Source: Actinotignum schaalii_C (GTDB lineage Bacteria > Actinomycetota > Actinomycetes > Actinomycetales > Actinomycetaceae). From it: DNA of 64,000 bases. Each line of letters starts with the position of its first letter. Positions within the stretch are counted from its first letter, which is position 1. The stretch covers positions 30,085 through 94,084 of the forward strand of contig NZ_JAWUEL010000006.1 of the NCBI RefSeq assembly GCF_034119425.1. The letters are read 5' to 3'. The position numbers and the translations under genes are program-made. The notes below the pieces were generated by a model. That model was not told the origin of the DNA, did not search any database, and was given only the letters and a program-made list of their open reading frames with translations. Below, piece after piece: positions 1-7,864 of the stretch.

Positions 1-849
1 TTCCAAGAACGCAAGTTCCACGCGGGTTAGTGCGCGACTCGGATCCCATACCAGGCTCGTACGCGAGCGGGTCAATGGGGCTAACGGAACGAATACTAAA
101 CCGAGCGGTGAACACCGGCCGGCCGAGCAGTCATTGATGATGGCATAACCAACCCCGGCGTCAACTAATTGTGGTGCATGGTAGACGACGTCATAAATAA
201 TTTGGCATTGATCGCCATGGTCGTCCAACCAACGAGCCAACAGTCGATGACCCACACTATCATCCGGACAAATGAGCGGAAGGCCTTCAAGATCTTCTAC
301 AGTCACGCTTTCCTTAGCGGCAAGAGAAGACGCAGCAGGAACCAGAATCCCCCATCGATCTGCCGTTGGCAAGGAAAGCCGCTCATACCCTGCTAGATCC
401 CAGGAATCTGGAGCGACAGCAAAAGACAACGCGTTACTCGCAAGTTTTTGCAAAATGGTCTCTCTACGTATCCTACGTAGTGTTACACCAACGCCAGGAT
501 GCTTATCCCGCACTCGTTTAATCGCGTGAGCAACATCCATAACGGCCGCACTTTCAACGGTACCCACGACCACATGCCCACCAATATCGCCGTGTAACAT
601 GCTGAATTCTTCGACCGTACGCTGAGACAGACTAAGAATCTCTCGGGCCCTGCCCGCAAACAGCACCCCTACAGGAGTAAGCCGTATTCCGCGTCCAGAC
701 CGGTCGAGGAGCTCTTGCCCCAGTGTCTTTTCTAATTCGCGAATCTGCTTCGTAACCGAGGGCTGACTGCAGTTCAGTTCAACGGCAGCTTCTTTAATTG
801 ATCCGACCCTCGCGACCACGACAAAGGCCTCCAGATGCTGCAGCTTCAC
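1..849 (-). CDS. LysR-family transcriptional regulator (3' end beyond window)
   Basis: An open frame of 283 codons runs from a GTG at 849 to the window edge without a stop, so the C-terminus is missing, perhaps 15-30 residues given a usual length near 300. Residues 3-60 are a LysR winged helix-turn-helix: LQHLEAFVVVARVGS, then EAA at 20-22, the recognition segment SQPSVTKQI at 28-36, and ELLDR near 46-50. The remainder fits the periplasmic-binding-like effector domain that senses a small ligand. A GGAGG lies just before the start; an in-frame GTG at 852 is an alternative. Such regulators often control a divergent gene, but the next gene here is a tRNA. GC content is about 50-55%, clearly below the rest of the window, which hints at acquisition by transfer. 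The ligand and targets cannot be inferred. Confidence 0.9.
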   Translation of the reverse strand, partial: MKLQHLEAFVVVARVGSIKEAAVELNCSQPSVTKQIRELEKTLGQELLDRSGRGIRLTPVGVLFAGRAREILSLSQRTVEEFSMLHGDIGGHVVVGTVESAAVMDVAHAIKRVRDKHPGVGVTLRRIRRETILQKLASNALSFAVAPDSWDLAGYERLSLPTADRWGILVPAASSLAAKESVTVEDLEGLPLICPDDSVGHRLLARWLDDHGDQCQIIYDVVYHAPQLVDAGVGYAIINDCSAGRCSPLGLVFVPLAPLTRSRTSLVWDPSRALTRVELAFLE

Positions 850-994
850 CACACCTCCATCAGTATGTGCATATCTTGACTTTAGTTAGTTTACTTATAC
901 TACTGAATTTCGTGAAATCCGCGCTAGACACCTAACATCTCGAATAAATTTTCACACCAACAGCACACTCACCTCACAGAGACGAGGATCATAC

Positions 995-1023
995 TTGCAT
1001 CATAAAGGGTGGACGTGTATAGT
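995..1023 (+). promoter_or_regulatory. Promoter of the initiator tRNA gene
   Basis: TTGCAT at 995-1000 and TATAGT at 1018-1023 are separated by exactly 17 bp. This is a near-consensus housekeeping sigma promoter, predicting a start near 1030, just before the tRNA. It is one of the strongest promoter matches in the window. Confidence 0.75.
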
Positions 1024-1034
1024 AGAACAGTCGC

Positions 1035-1108
1035 CGCGGGGTGGAGCAGTTCGGTAGCTCGCCGGGCTCATAACCCGGAGGTCAGAGGTTCAAATCCTCT
1101 CCCCGCCA
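1035..1108 (+). tRNA. Initiator tRNA-fMet (CAT anticodon)
   Basis: The 74-nt sequence folds as a full cloverleaf: acceptor CGCGGGG with CCCCGCC, D-stem GAGC/GCTC, anticodon stem CCGGG/CCCGG with loop CTCATAA, and T-arm AGAGG-TTCAAAT-CCTCT. Two initiator hallmarks are present: an unpaired 1-72 position (C opposite C) and the run of three G:C pairs at the base of the anticodon stem. This distinguishes it from elongator tRNA-Met. The 3' CCA is not encoded. Confidence 0.95.
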
Positions 1109-1114
1109 CGAAAG

Positions 1115-1152
1115 AGAGTGCCTGACCAGGTAGAACACCGGTCAGGCGCTCT
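1115..1152 (+). terminator. Hairpin terminator after tRNA-fMet
   Basis: A 13-bp stem (1115-1127 with 1140-1152, one G:T pair) with a 12-nt loop begins six bases after the tRNA. The tract after the stem is C-rich rather than T-rich, so it may act as a processing or weak termination signal. Confidence 0.6.
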
Positions 1153-1497
1153 TGTCATACCCCCCCAGCGAACGCACATTTACTTATCTACGAGTTCCCC
1201 TAAAATCTCTAGGAAACCGGCTACGTCCGAAGTTCCTTATGACTCCTGATATGCCAGGAAGGCGGTAAGAACCTCCGGTATCTCGTACCATCCTCGTGCT
1301 TACGGCCTGTATACCCAAGCGCATCTAAACGCTGAGCATCCCGACCGGCGGGAGGACGGGTATATTTTTCAAAGCTGTACTTCACATGTTGTACATGCGA
1401 AGTACAGCTCGGAAAAAGAACCCCCACCCCGCCGGGACTGCTGTTACTCCTGTAACGAGTGGGAATCATGGGCACGCTGCTGGCCTCGCCTCACCTG
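1153..1497. other. Gene-less interval between tRNA-fMet and the antiporter gene
   Basis: About 345 bp with no credible gene. It holds the first copy of the dispersed palindromic element (1362-1420). A minus-strand frame over 1221-1475 reads through the palindrome and has no recognisable protein features, so I treat it as chance. Confidence 0.7.
1362..1420 (+). repeat. Dispersed palindromic element, copy 1
   Basis: Arms AGCTGTACTTC (1373-1383) and GAAGTACAGCT (1399-1409) flank a centre holding TGTTGTACATG, with outer T-rich (TATTTTTC) and A-rich (GGAAAAAG) sides that extend the stem. The same element occurs at about 17790, 26771 and 39251. The invariant centre is TGTTGTAC (or its complement GTACAACA). 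This copy lies between convergent genes (tRNA on plus, antiporter on minus), so one hairpin could serve both transcripts. Confidence 0.85.
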
Positions 1498-2934
1498 CTA
1501 CAGCACCAGCGAAGCAATCCACCCTGCGATAAGCAGCGGGATATTGAAATGGATAAAGGTGGGGATAACCGAGTCGCGGATATGGTCATGCTGGCCGTCC
1601 GCATTGAGCCCCGCCGTCGGCCCTAAGGTGGAATCCGAGGCAGGCGAACCAGCATCTCCCAGCGCACCGGCCGTGCCGATAATCGAAACGGTGGCCAGCG
1701 GGGAGAAACCCAACGTGACACACAGGGGCACGTAGATCGCCGCAATAATCGGAAGCGTGGAGAAAGATGAACCAATCCCCATCGTCACCAACAGGCCAAC
1801 AAGTAGCATGGCCAGCGAAGCCATCGCCTTATTACTCCCGAACATCGCCGCGGTAGCGTTCACAAGCGGTTCGATCTGCCCGCTCTCGCTCATCACATTC
1901 GCGAAGCCCTGGGCGCTAATCATAATAAAGCCGATAAGAGCCATCATTTTCATGCCGCCGGTGAAGACATCGTCGGCCTCGTGCAGCTTGATGGCGCGCG
2001 AAAAAATGAAAACGCACAGACCCACCAGCGCACCCACCAGCAGCGCATCAGCATCCGAGTCCACCGCATTGAGAACCAGCTGGATCCCGAAGCACACCAG
2101 AATCGCCACCAATGAGACCACGATGCGGTAGCGAGAAATAGCCGGGGTCGCACTAGCACCCGCGCCGCTCGCATCACCCGCGCCGTTCGCACGAGCACCC
2201 GCAGCACCCGCGCCGCTCGCACTAGCACCCGCAGCACCCGCGGCACTCGCATCTACGGCCACGTCCCGATACTCGCGCGGCTTACGATACGTCACGAATA
2301 CCGCGAGCAGCAGACCGACCACCATACCCGCCGCCGGAATCGCCATCGCGCTCATCACGTTAATACCGCTCACGTCCATCCCGGCCTTCGCGATATTCCC
2401 CAGCAGAATATCGGTCAGGAAGATCTTCCCGAAACCGATAGGGAGGAACATGTACGTGGTCACCAATCCGAACGTGAGTGCACACGCCACCGCCCGCCTA
2501 TCCAGACGCAGATTATTCATAACCACCAGGAGCGGTGGGATAAGCAGCGGAATAAAAGCAATATGCACCGGGATGAGGTTCTGGCTCATCACCGCCATCG
2601 CGCAGATCCCGGCTAGCATGGCCCAGCGGGTAAAGGCACGCTTGCGAGCGCCCCTCCCGTCAGAACTGCGCAGATGGCCGAGCATCCACTGCGCCAGCAG
2701 ATTCGGAAGCCCGGAATAGGCCACCGCCATCGCGAAAGCACCGAGCAGCGCGTAGGAGAGCGCAATTTTCGCCCCGGCGCCCAGGCCTTCCTGGAAGGCC
2801 ACCATGGTCCCTTCCAGGCCCATCCCGCTGAGTAAACCACCGGCGAGCGCGCCGATAAACAGAGCCAGTACCACGTGCACACGAAGTACCGCGAGGAGGA
2901 GCATCAAACAAACAGCCACCACAACAGCATTCAT
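1498..2934 (-). CDS. Na+/H+ antiporter family (NhaC-like) membrane protein
   Basis: A 478-residue polytopic membrane protein with about 11-12 hydrophobic segments, resembling the Na+/H+ antiporter (NhaC-related) family, which exchanges cytoplasmic cations for protons. Residues 1-70 form the family's N-terminal hairpins, NLIPVHIAFIPLLIPP (119-134) is a typical helix-breaking segment, and the C-terminal half carries GxGSSFSTLPIIAAIY and LGDAGSPASDSTLGP, like the family's conserved polar helices. Residues 228-264 are an Ala/Gly/Ser-rich loop encoded by imperfect tandem repeats. I chose the ATG at 2934 because a TATATT -10 hexamer sits 7 nt upstream and there is no Shine-Dalgarno; the frame stays open to 3222, but that extension lacks family similarity. 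Substrate specificity, including amino acids or organic ions, is uncertain. Confidence 0.8.
   Translation of the reverse strand: MNAVVVAVCLMLLLAVLRVHVVLALFIGALAGGLLSGMGLEGTMVAFQEGLGAGAKIALSYALLGAFAMAVAYSGLPNLLAQWMLGHLRSSDGRGARKRAFTRWAMLAGICAMAVMSQNLIPVHIAFIPLLIPPLLVVMNNLRLDRRAVACALTFGLVTTYMFLPIGFGKIFLTDILLGNIAKAGMDVSGINVMSAMAIPAAGMVVGLLLAVFVTYRKPREYRDVAVDASAAGAAGASASGAGAAGARANGAGDASGAGASATPAISRYRIVVSLVAILVCFGIQLVLNAVDSDADALLVGALVGLCVFIFSRAIKLHEADDVFTGGMKMMALIGFIMISAQGFANVMSESGQIEPLVNATAAMFGSNKAMASLAMLLVGLLVTMGIGSSFSTLPIIAAIYVPLCVTLGFSPLATVSIIGTAGALGDAGSPASDSTLGPTAGLNADGQHDHIRDSVIPTFIHFNIPLLIAGWIASLVL
2143..2253 (-). repeat. Coding minisatellite in the antiporter gene
   Basis: Imperfect repeats of motifs such as CGCCGCTCGCA and GCACCCGCAGCACCCGC encode the Ala/Gly/Ser-rich loop at residues 228-264 between transmembrane blocks. 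Such tracts can change length by slippage in multiples of three without breaking the frame. Confidence 0.65.
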
Positions 2935-2941
2935 AAAGCTG

Positions 2942-2947
2942 AATATA
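2942..2947 (-). promoter_or_regulatory. -10 hexamer for a leaderless antiporter transcript
   Basis: TATATT on the minus strand ends 7 nt before the ATG at 2934, placing the predicted +1 on or next to the start codon. No clear -35 hexamer is visible. Confidence 0.5.
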
Positions 2948-3180
2948 CCCAGACTGGGGCGCCCGCTGGATAAGTATCCATAAATGCGCGGCTTTTCTAT
3001 TATTACTTGCACTACTGGCCGCGTGCCGCGACCGCCCTGGTGTCGTTTCGCTGCGGCTCCGTTGCCCGCGTACCGTATTTTTATCGACGACGCCGCGCAG
3101 CAATAGCCCAGCTCAACCCATGAATAACCACTCGGGCGGCTAGCCCTTCCACCCGGCTCCCGCTCCCGGAGACGCCAATG

Positions 3181-3206
3181 GCGGCCACCCGTTCTCGGGT
3201 GGCCGC
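3181..3206 (-). terminator. Hairpin downstream of the UPF0182 gene
   Basis: GCGGCCACCC and GGGTGGCCGC form a perfect 10-bp stem with a 6-nt loop, about 130 bp past the UPF0182 stop on the minus strand. There is no T-tract, so factor-independent termination would be weak. Confidence 0.5.
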
Positions 3207-3227
3207 CACGTGAGAGGAGCATGGCCG

Positions 3228-3312
3228 GGATCAGTCCCGCCGCAGGATCAGTCCCGCCGCAGGATCAGTCCCGCCGCAGGATCAGTCCCGCCGCAGGGTC
3301 AGGCCCTGCCCA
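3228..3312. repeat. 17-bp tandem repeat array (VNTR-like)
   Basis: Four perfect head-to-tail copies of GGATCAGTCCCGCCGCA (3228-3295), then one degenerate copy to 3312, in non-coding DNA just past the UPF0182 stop. There are no spacers, so it is not a CRISPR array. It is a candidate variable-number locus. Confidence 0.9.
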
Positions 3313-3336
3313 GCTACCGGGATGCCCTAAGCGGAC

Positions 3337-6300
3337 TTACTTAGCTCCTTCCAGCTCCTTCTGAGCTGCGATGGCCTGATCCAGCGCGGTCTGCAGGTTC
3401 TTCTGGGCCTGCCCGTAGGCCGCCCAATCCCCGCTCTTCATCGCGCTATCTGCCTGACCCACCGCCTGCTTCATGCTCTGCAGCGCGGCATCCAAACGCT
3501 CCTGCGGGGTGCCACCCGCGGCCGGAGCCGGAGCGGGAGCCGCGGCACCCGGTGCAGCGCTGGGCTGCTGGGGCGCGGGTTGGGTGGGCGTCGTCGTACC
3601 GGGAGTAGGCGCGGCGCCCGGGGTAGTACCAGGCGTGCCCGCCGCGGGCGCCTTGCCATCACCGGCGGAAATATCTTCCTTGACGTTCTGCAATCCGGCG
3701 TCCCCGGCCTGGGCACCCGAATCACCCCCGAAAGTCTGGTTGAGAGCCTCTTCCAGGGTGGGCGCGAATCCGATATTCCCATCACCGAAAGCAGTGAGCA
3801 CGTACTGCATGAGTGGGTAGGTGGTGCCCTGCGAAGCCTGCACATAAACCGGCTGCACGTAGAGCATGCCCCCGCCCACCGGGAGCGTGAGCAGGTTACC
3901 CATCCGCACCGTGGTACCGCCCGAACGCAGCAGGTTGAGCGCGCGGGAAACATTCTGGTCGGAAAGGAAGTTGTTCTGCGCCTGGCCCGGGCCGGGTACC
4001 GTGAGGTCACGTGGCAGCTCGAGGAGCCGCAACTTGCCGTAGCCCTCGCGTTTCTCCCCCGGCGTGGATCCCGCGTTGGAATCCACCGCGAAGAAACCTG
4101 TCATAATATTGCGGTCCGTCTGCCCGCCCGGGATATAGCCCGTGGATAGGGAGAATTCCGCAGAATCCTGGCCCGGCATCTGCAACGTCAGGTAGTAGGG
4201 CGGCTGCTTGCTATCGGTTTGCGCCGCGGCGATCCCGCTAGCCCCAGCGGTATCCACCGCCGGTTCGTTCGGAACATTCCAGAAGTCACCACCGGAGTAG
4301 AAGGAGGCAGGATCCTTGACGTGGTAGCGCGTCAGCAGCGAGCGCTGGGTCTTGAACAGATCCTCCGGGTAGCGCACATGCGCCATGAGATCACCGGACA
4401 TCTTGTCCATCGGCTGCACCATGCCCGGGAAGATCGACTCCCAGGCCCGCAGGATCGGGTCTTTCTCATCCCACTTGTAGAGGGAAACCGAACCGTCATA
4501 GGCATCCACAACCGTCTTGACAGAGTTACGGATGTAATTGACGTCTTGGCCGGAGGCCGCCCCGTACATGCCGCGCGAGTTGAGGGCGTCCGTGGTGGCC
4601 GCCGCCAGGGATTCCCGCGCCGAATAGGGGTAGTTATTCGAGGTGGTGTACCCGTCGATAATCCACACGAGGCGCTTAGGAGTAACCGGATCCCCATCCA
4701 TATCCACCACGGCCGGGTAAGCCTTGGAATCAAGCGTGAGGTAGGGGGCCACCTTGCGCACCCGCTCGTGCGGGTCGCGGTTGAAAAGAATCTGCGATTC
4801 GGAAGTCACACGATCGGAGAAGAAAATATCGGTGGAGCGGAATTTGATGGCAAACATGAGTTTGTCAAAGAAGTTCCCGACCGAGGGGCCGCCGTCGCCG
4901 GTATAGGTATTGAGAACCTGCGAGCCTTCCGCAGCATCGGAGGGATAGTCAATTTCCCAGGGCGCGGTTCCTTCCGGGGCGCCAACAATGGAGTATTCGG
5001 GGCTGTTCTGCCCGAAGTAGACGCGCGGCTCGTATTCACCCAGCTCACCTTGGGAAGGGATGCCGTACTGGAGGAATTGCGGGGCGCCGGAGGCGGAAGT
5101 GGTATTGCCGTAGGCAGCCACCACGCCGTAGCCGTGGGTGTAGACCGTATGGTCATTCACCCAGTTGCGCTGATCCGGCCCCAGGCCGTCCAGGTTGAGT
5201 TCTCGCACCGCGATCACGGTATCCCGGTCCGTCTTATTGAGGTTGTAGCGATCCACCGCCAGCTGGGAGGCGAAACCGTAGTACTGGCGGTTCTGCTGCA
5301 TCTGGTTGAAGGTGGGGGACACAATATTCGGGTCGAGGAGGCGGATTTGCGCGGTGGATTCCGCGTCATTGCGCAGCTGCCCGGCTTCCGCATCGGTGCG
5401 GGCGTTATAGGGAATGGTCTCCACGTTATCCAGGCCGTATGCCTTGAGGGTGGCCGAAATATTGCGGTCAATATACGGTGTTTCCATCTCGATAGCATTC
5501 GGGGTGACCCGGAAGCGCTCCACCAGTGCCGGCCAGGCCCAGCCCACCGTGGCCCCGGTGACCAGGGCCACCACCAGCCCGGCGGTAATAATCCGCCAGG
5601 AACCGCGCAGCGCCGAAATCACGAAAAGCACCGCGATGGCCAGGAAGGTGATCGCGAGGATCGTGAGCCCGGGAAGCTTAGCGTTAATATCCGTATAGGA
5701 CGCCCCGGAGAAACGATCATTATTGGACAGCAGCAGGGTGTAGCGACTCAACCAGAAGTAGGCAGCCACCAGGATAAAGGCCAGCAGCCCCAGCACGGAG
5801 AAATGCACCCGAGCCCGGTTGCGTACCCGCACCTTGCCCGAATCCAACGTGACCCCGCCGTAGAGGTAATGGCCCAGCACCGCACCAATCGCCCCGATCA
5901 CCAGCAGGGTAATCGCGAAGCTCAACGCTGATTGCAACACCGGGAGCGTGAAGACGTAGAAGGCCACATCGCGCCCGAACTGCGGATCCGTATCCCCGAA
6001 AGGTGTGCGGAAAATCCACATGAGGTAAGTGCGCCATTCACCCGCCAGCGGCGCGCCGAAAATCAGGCCGGCGAGCAGCGGCAGGCCCAGGTTGGTGGCC
6101 CAGCGGTACTTTTCCGCCGCCTTGCGGTAGCCCGCGACGCTGGGGGCCTGGATGCCCTCATCTTTTGTGCGCGCGAGGCGGAAATTCAGCCACAGCACGA
6201 TGGCAACCAGGAGGGTGCCGATGGTGCCCAGCGCGATGGTCCAGCCCCATTGGGTCCAGAACACGCGAGCCGCGCCGATTTGTTCGTACCATTTAACGTC

Positions 6301-6417
6301 GGTGTAAACGCCCGATCCGACGACGAGCGCCACGAGCAGAATGGCGAGAACACCCAGTGTCCACCAAAAAGCTCCCGGCGTCTCCCGCCTCAAACGGGGA
6401 TGTGCGGTTGTACTCAA
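3337..6417 (-). CDS. UPF0182 (COG1615) large membrane protein
   Basis: A 1026-residue protein of the UPF0182 family, a widespread actinobacterial envelope protein of unknown function. The first ~320 residues hold about seven hydrophobic segments with the family's early VKWYEQIGAARVFWTQW element near residues 41-57. The remainder is a large soluble domain, probably extracytoplasmic, with family motifs such as RLVWIIDGYTTSNNYPYS and NPxxRAWxxIFPG-like text. The last ~125 residues are a Pro/Ala/Thr-rich linker followed by a short helical segment (TPQERLDAALQSMKQAVG), a tail typical of this family. The start is a TTG at 6417 preceded by GAGGA at good spacing; no better start lies near. It follows a YlbL-type protease gene on the same strand. 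Confidence 0.92.
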   Translation of the reverse strand: MSTTAHPRLRRETPGAFWWTLGVLAILLVALVVGSGVYTDVKWYEQIGAARVFWTQWGWTIALGTIGTLLVAIVLWLNFRLARTKDEGIQAPSVAGYRKAAEKYRWATNLGLPLLAGLIFGAPLAGEWRTYLMWIFRTPFGDTDPQFGRDVAFYVFTLPVLQSALSFAITLLVIGAIGAVLGHYLYGGVTLDSGKVRVRNRARVHFSVLGLLAFILVAAYFWLSRYTLLLSNNDRFSGASYTDINAKLPGLTILAITFLAIAVLFVISALRGSWRIITAGLVVALVTGATVGWAWPALVERFRVTPNAIEMETPYIDRNISATLKAYGLDNVETIPYNARTDAEAGQLRNDAESTAQIRLLDPNIVSPTFNQMQQNRQYYGFASQLAVDRYNLNKTDRDTVIAVRELNLDGLGPDQRNWVNDHTVYTHGYGVVAAYGNTTSASGAPQFLQYGIPSQGELGEYEPRVYFGQNSPEYSIVGAPEGTAPWEIDYPSDAAEGSQVLNTYTGDGGPSVGNFFDKLMFAIKFRSTDIFFSDRVTSESQILFNRDPHERVRKVAPYLTLDSKAYPAVVDMDGDPVTPKRLVWIIDGYTTSNNYPYSARESLAAATTDALNSRGMYGAASGQDVNYIRNSVKTVVDAYDGSVSLYKWDEKDPILRAWESIFPGMVQPMDKMSGDLMAHVRYPEDLFKTQRSLLTRYHVKDPASFYSGGDFWNVPNEPAVDTAGASGIAAAQTDSKQPPYYLTLQMPGQDSAEFSLSTGYIPGGQTDRNIMTGFFAVDSNAGSTPGEKREGYGKLRLLELPRDLTVPGPGQAQNNFLSDQNVSRALNLLRSGGTTVRMGNLLTLPVGGGMLYVQPVYVQASQGTTYPLMQYVLTAFGDGNIGFAPTLEEALNQTFGGDSGAQAGDAGLQNVKEDISAGDGKAPAAGTPGTTPGAAPTPGTTTPTQPAPQQPSAAPGAAAPAPAPAAGGTPQERLDAALQSMKQAVGQADSAMKSGDWAAYGQAQKNLQTALDQAIAAQKELEGAK

Positions 6418-6555
6418 ACGAAATCCTCAACTTCTTCCGCGGCGCAGGGGTGCGCCCGGCCATCACTATTCCCTATCAAACATAGCGGAAAAAGCTGAGA
6501 ATCGCGCGTGCGTCAACGGTTTTTTGGTACGACGACGCCGCCCGCGAACACGCAC

Positions 6556-7692
6556 CTACCGGCCCGCAGCCATATCCTGGCAGGTGGGGAGTTTCGGGGT
6601 ACGCCCCGCGCCGATGTCCCGGACGGCAGCTGCGGCGTCGTCAAAATTCCGGACCGCCCAGATACGTAAGCCTTCCGGTTCGTACCCGATTGTTTCCCCG
6701 CAATTCGCGGCCGGGGCGAGGAAATCGGTGGCGCCCCGCTCGCGCGCCCCCACGATCTTGTGCTGGATTCCGCCGATGGGCCCCACCTCCCCGTTGAAAG
6801 CGAGGGTGCCGGTGCCGGCAATAACGGCACTGCCGCCCAGGGAGCCGGGGGTGAGTTCGTCGTACATGCCCAGCGCGAATATGAGGCCGGCCGAGGGCCC
6901 GCCGATGCCTTCCACCGCGTAGGTGACGGTGGCCGGGAGCTGCACGTCCTCAACAGCGAGGGACACTCCCAGCAGGGAGCCGGGGTGGATCCAGCCGGTT
7001 TCATCCGGCGGGAAGGGCGCGGTAATAATTGTTGTGGTGCCGGCTTCGCTGCCGCGCTGGTAGGAAACCGTGACGGTGCTCCCCGGTTCGGTAGCGTGCA
7101 GGACTTTCGAAAGTTCCCCGAAAGTGGAGACGGTGGTGGGTGCGGTGCCCGGGGCAGCAATGCCGGTAATAATATCGTCTGCTTCAAGCTGACCGGCCGC
7201 CGGGGAGCCTTCCGGAATGTCCACCACCCGCAGCTTCATGGTGACGTGGTGGCCGGCCTTTTCCAAAGCAACTCCGGCCGCGACGGTTTGGGAATTATTC
7301 ATAAGTTCGGCATTGCGGGCATCGTCTTCCGCGCTGGAAAGCGTGGGCGGGTAGAGCAGGCGCACCGGCAGTAGCTGGGATTCCTGATCGACCAGCGCCC
7401 ACAGGGCGTGGGCGCCCAGGGTTCCCGCCTCGGGGTTCCCCGCCGCGGACACCGTGGTCATATACAGCTGGGTATCGGTGGGATAGGTAGGCACACCCTC
7501 CACGCTGACCAGTCGGGTACCGGCTACCTCCCCGGTCACATCAAGAGCCGGACCGGCCATTTCCACCGTGTAGGCACCCGGCAGCAGGAGGGTAAGGACC
7601 GCCAGACTCGCAAACACAAAACCGCTGCGGCGCGCGGGATGGGCACCGCGGCGCGCGGAACGGGGACTACCTACCTGACCACGTTTTTTCAT
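6556..7692 (-). CDS. YlbL-type PDZ and Lon-like serine protease
   Basis: A 378-residue membrane-anchored protease of the YlbL family. An N-terminal membrane segment (about residues 25-42) is followed by an extracytoplasmic domain, a PDZ domain (about 130-220; GSPAAGQLEADDIITGIA) and a Lon-type proteolytic domain (about 250-355). The Ser-Lys dyad is visible: Ser near residue 267 in GGPSAGLIFALG and Lys near 312 in GIQHKIVGA. Family knowledge predicts cleavage of envelope substrates; the target here is unknown. The start is ATG 7692 (GTG 7695 immediately before it is also possible) behind GGAGAGG. It diverges from the zincin-family gene at 7865, an arrangement often seen in Actinobacteria, and reads toward UPF0182 on the same strand. 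Confidence 0.92.
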   Translation of the reverse strand: MKKRGQVGSPRSARRGAHPARRSGFVFASLAVLTLLLPGAYTVEMAGPALDVTGEVAGTRLVSVEGVPTYPTDTQLYMTTVSAAGNPEAGTLGAHALWALVDQESQLLPVRLLYPPTLSSAEDDARNAELMNNSQTVAAGVALEKAGHHVTMKLRVVDIPEGSPAAGQLEADDIITGIAAPGTAPTTVSTFGELSKVLHATEPGSTVTVSYQRGSEAGTTTIITAPFPPDETGWIHPGSLLGVSLAVEDVQLPATVTYAVEGIGGPSAGLIFALGMYDELTPGSLGGSAVIAGTGTLAFNGEVGPIGGIQHKIVGARERGATDFLAPAANCGETIGYEPEGLRIWAVRNFDDAAAAVRDIGAGRTPKLPTCQDMAAGR

Positions 7693-7834
7693 CACCTCTC
7701 CATCATGCCTGATCGGGCAGCGCAGTCCTACCGTTGCTCACGTGGTCCGCCGCTCACACACGGCCTCGGTAGTGCAACGGCCCGGCTCCTGTGCCAGGGG
7801 CGGAGGCGCCTACCCGCGCGGGCCCGCGGTGTTT

Positions 7835-7840
7835 TAGGCT
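7835..7840 (+). promoter_or_regulatory. Candidate -10 for the zincin-family gene
   Basis: TAGGCT about 25 nt before the ATG at 7865, followed by the ribosome site GAGGAGAAG. The same TTAGGCTTAG string also occurs at 37680 and 37803, upstream of another gene pair. Confidence 0.4.
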
Positions 7841-7864
7841 TAGTGGTGGACCTCGAGGAGAAGA

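Larger units (their letters stand above)
2948..3336. other. Gene-less interval with hairpin and tandem repeats
   Basis: Between UPF0182 and the antiporter gene. It contains a perfect 10-bp hairpin (3181-3206), a 17-bp tandem repeat array (3228-3312) and one copy of the over-represented nonamer CGACGACGC (3085-3093). I see no gene in it. Confidence 0.65.

Noticed and set aside
1221..1475. 84-codon minus-strand frame after tRNA-fMet
   Set aside because: Reads through the palindromic repeat, no ribosome site or domain.
2935..3222. N-terminal extension of the antiporter
   Set aside because: Translates a terminator-like hairpin and Arg/Gly-rich text; promoter geometry supports the start at 2934.
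3228..3312. CRISPR array
   Set aside because: Units are 17 bp, directly adjacent with no spacers, and no cas genes are present.
4219..5931. 570-codon open frame on the plus strand opposite UPF0182
   Set aside because: Antisense to a clear family member; long antisense frames are expected in high-GC DNA, and the translation is His/Arg/Gly-rich with no domain.
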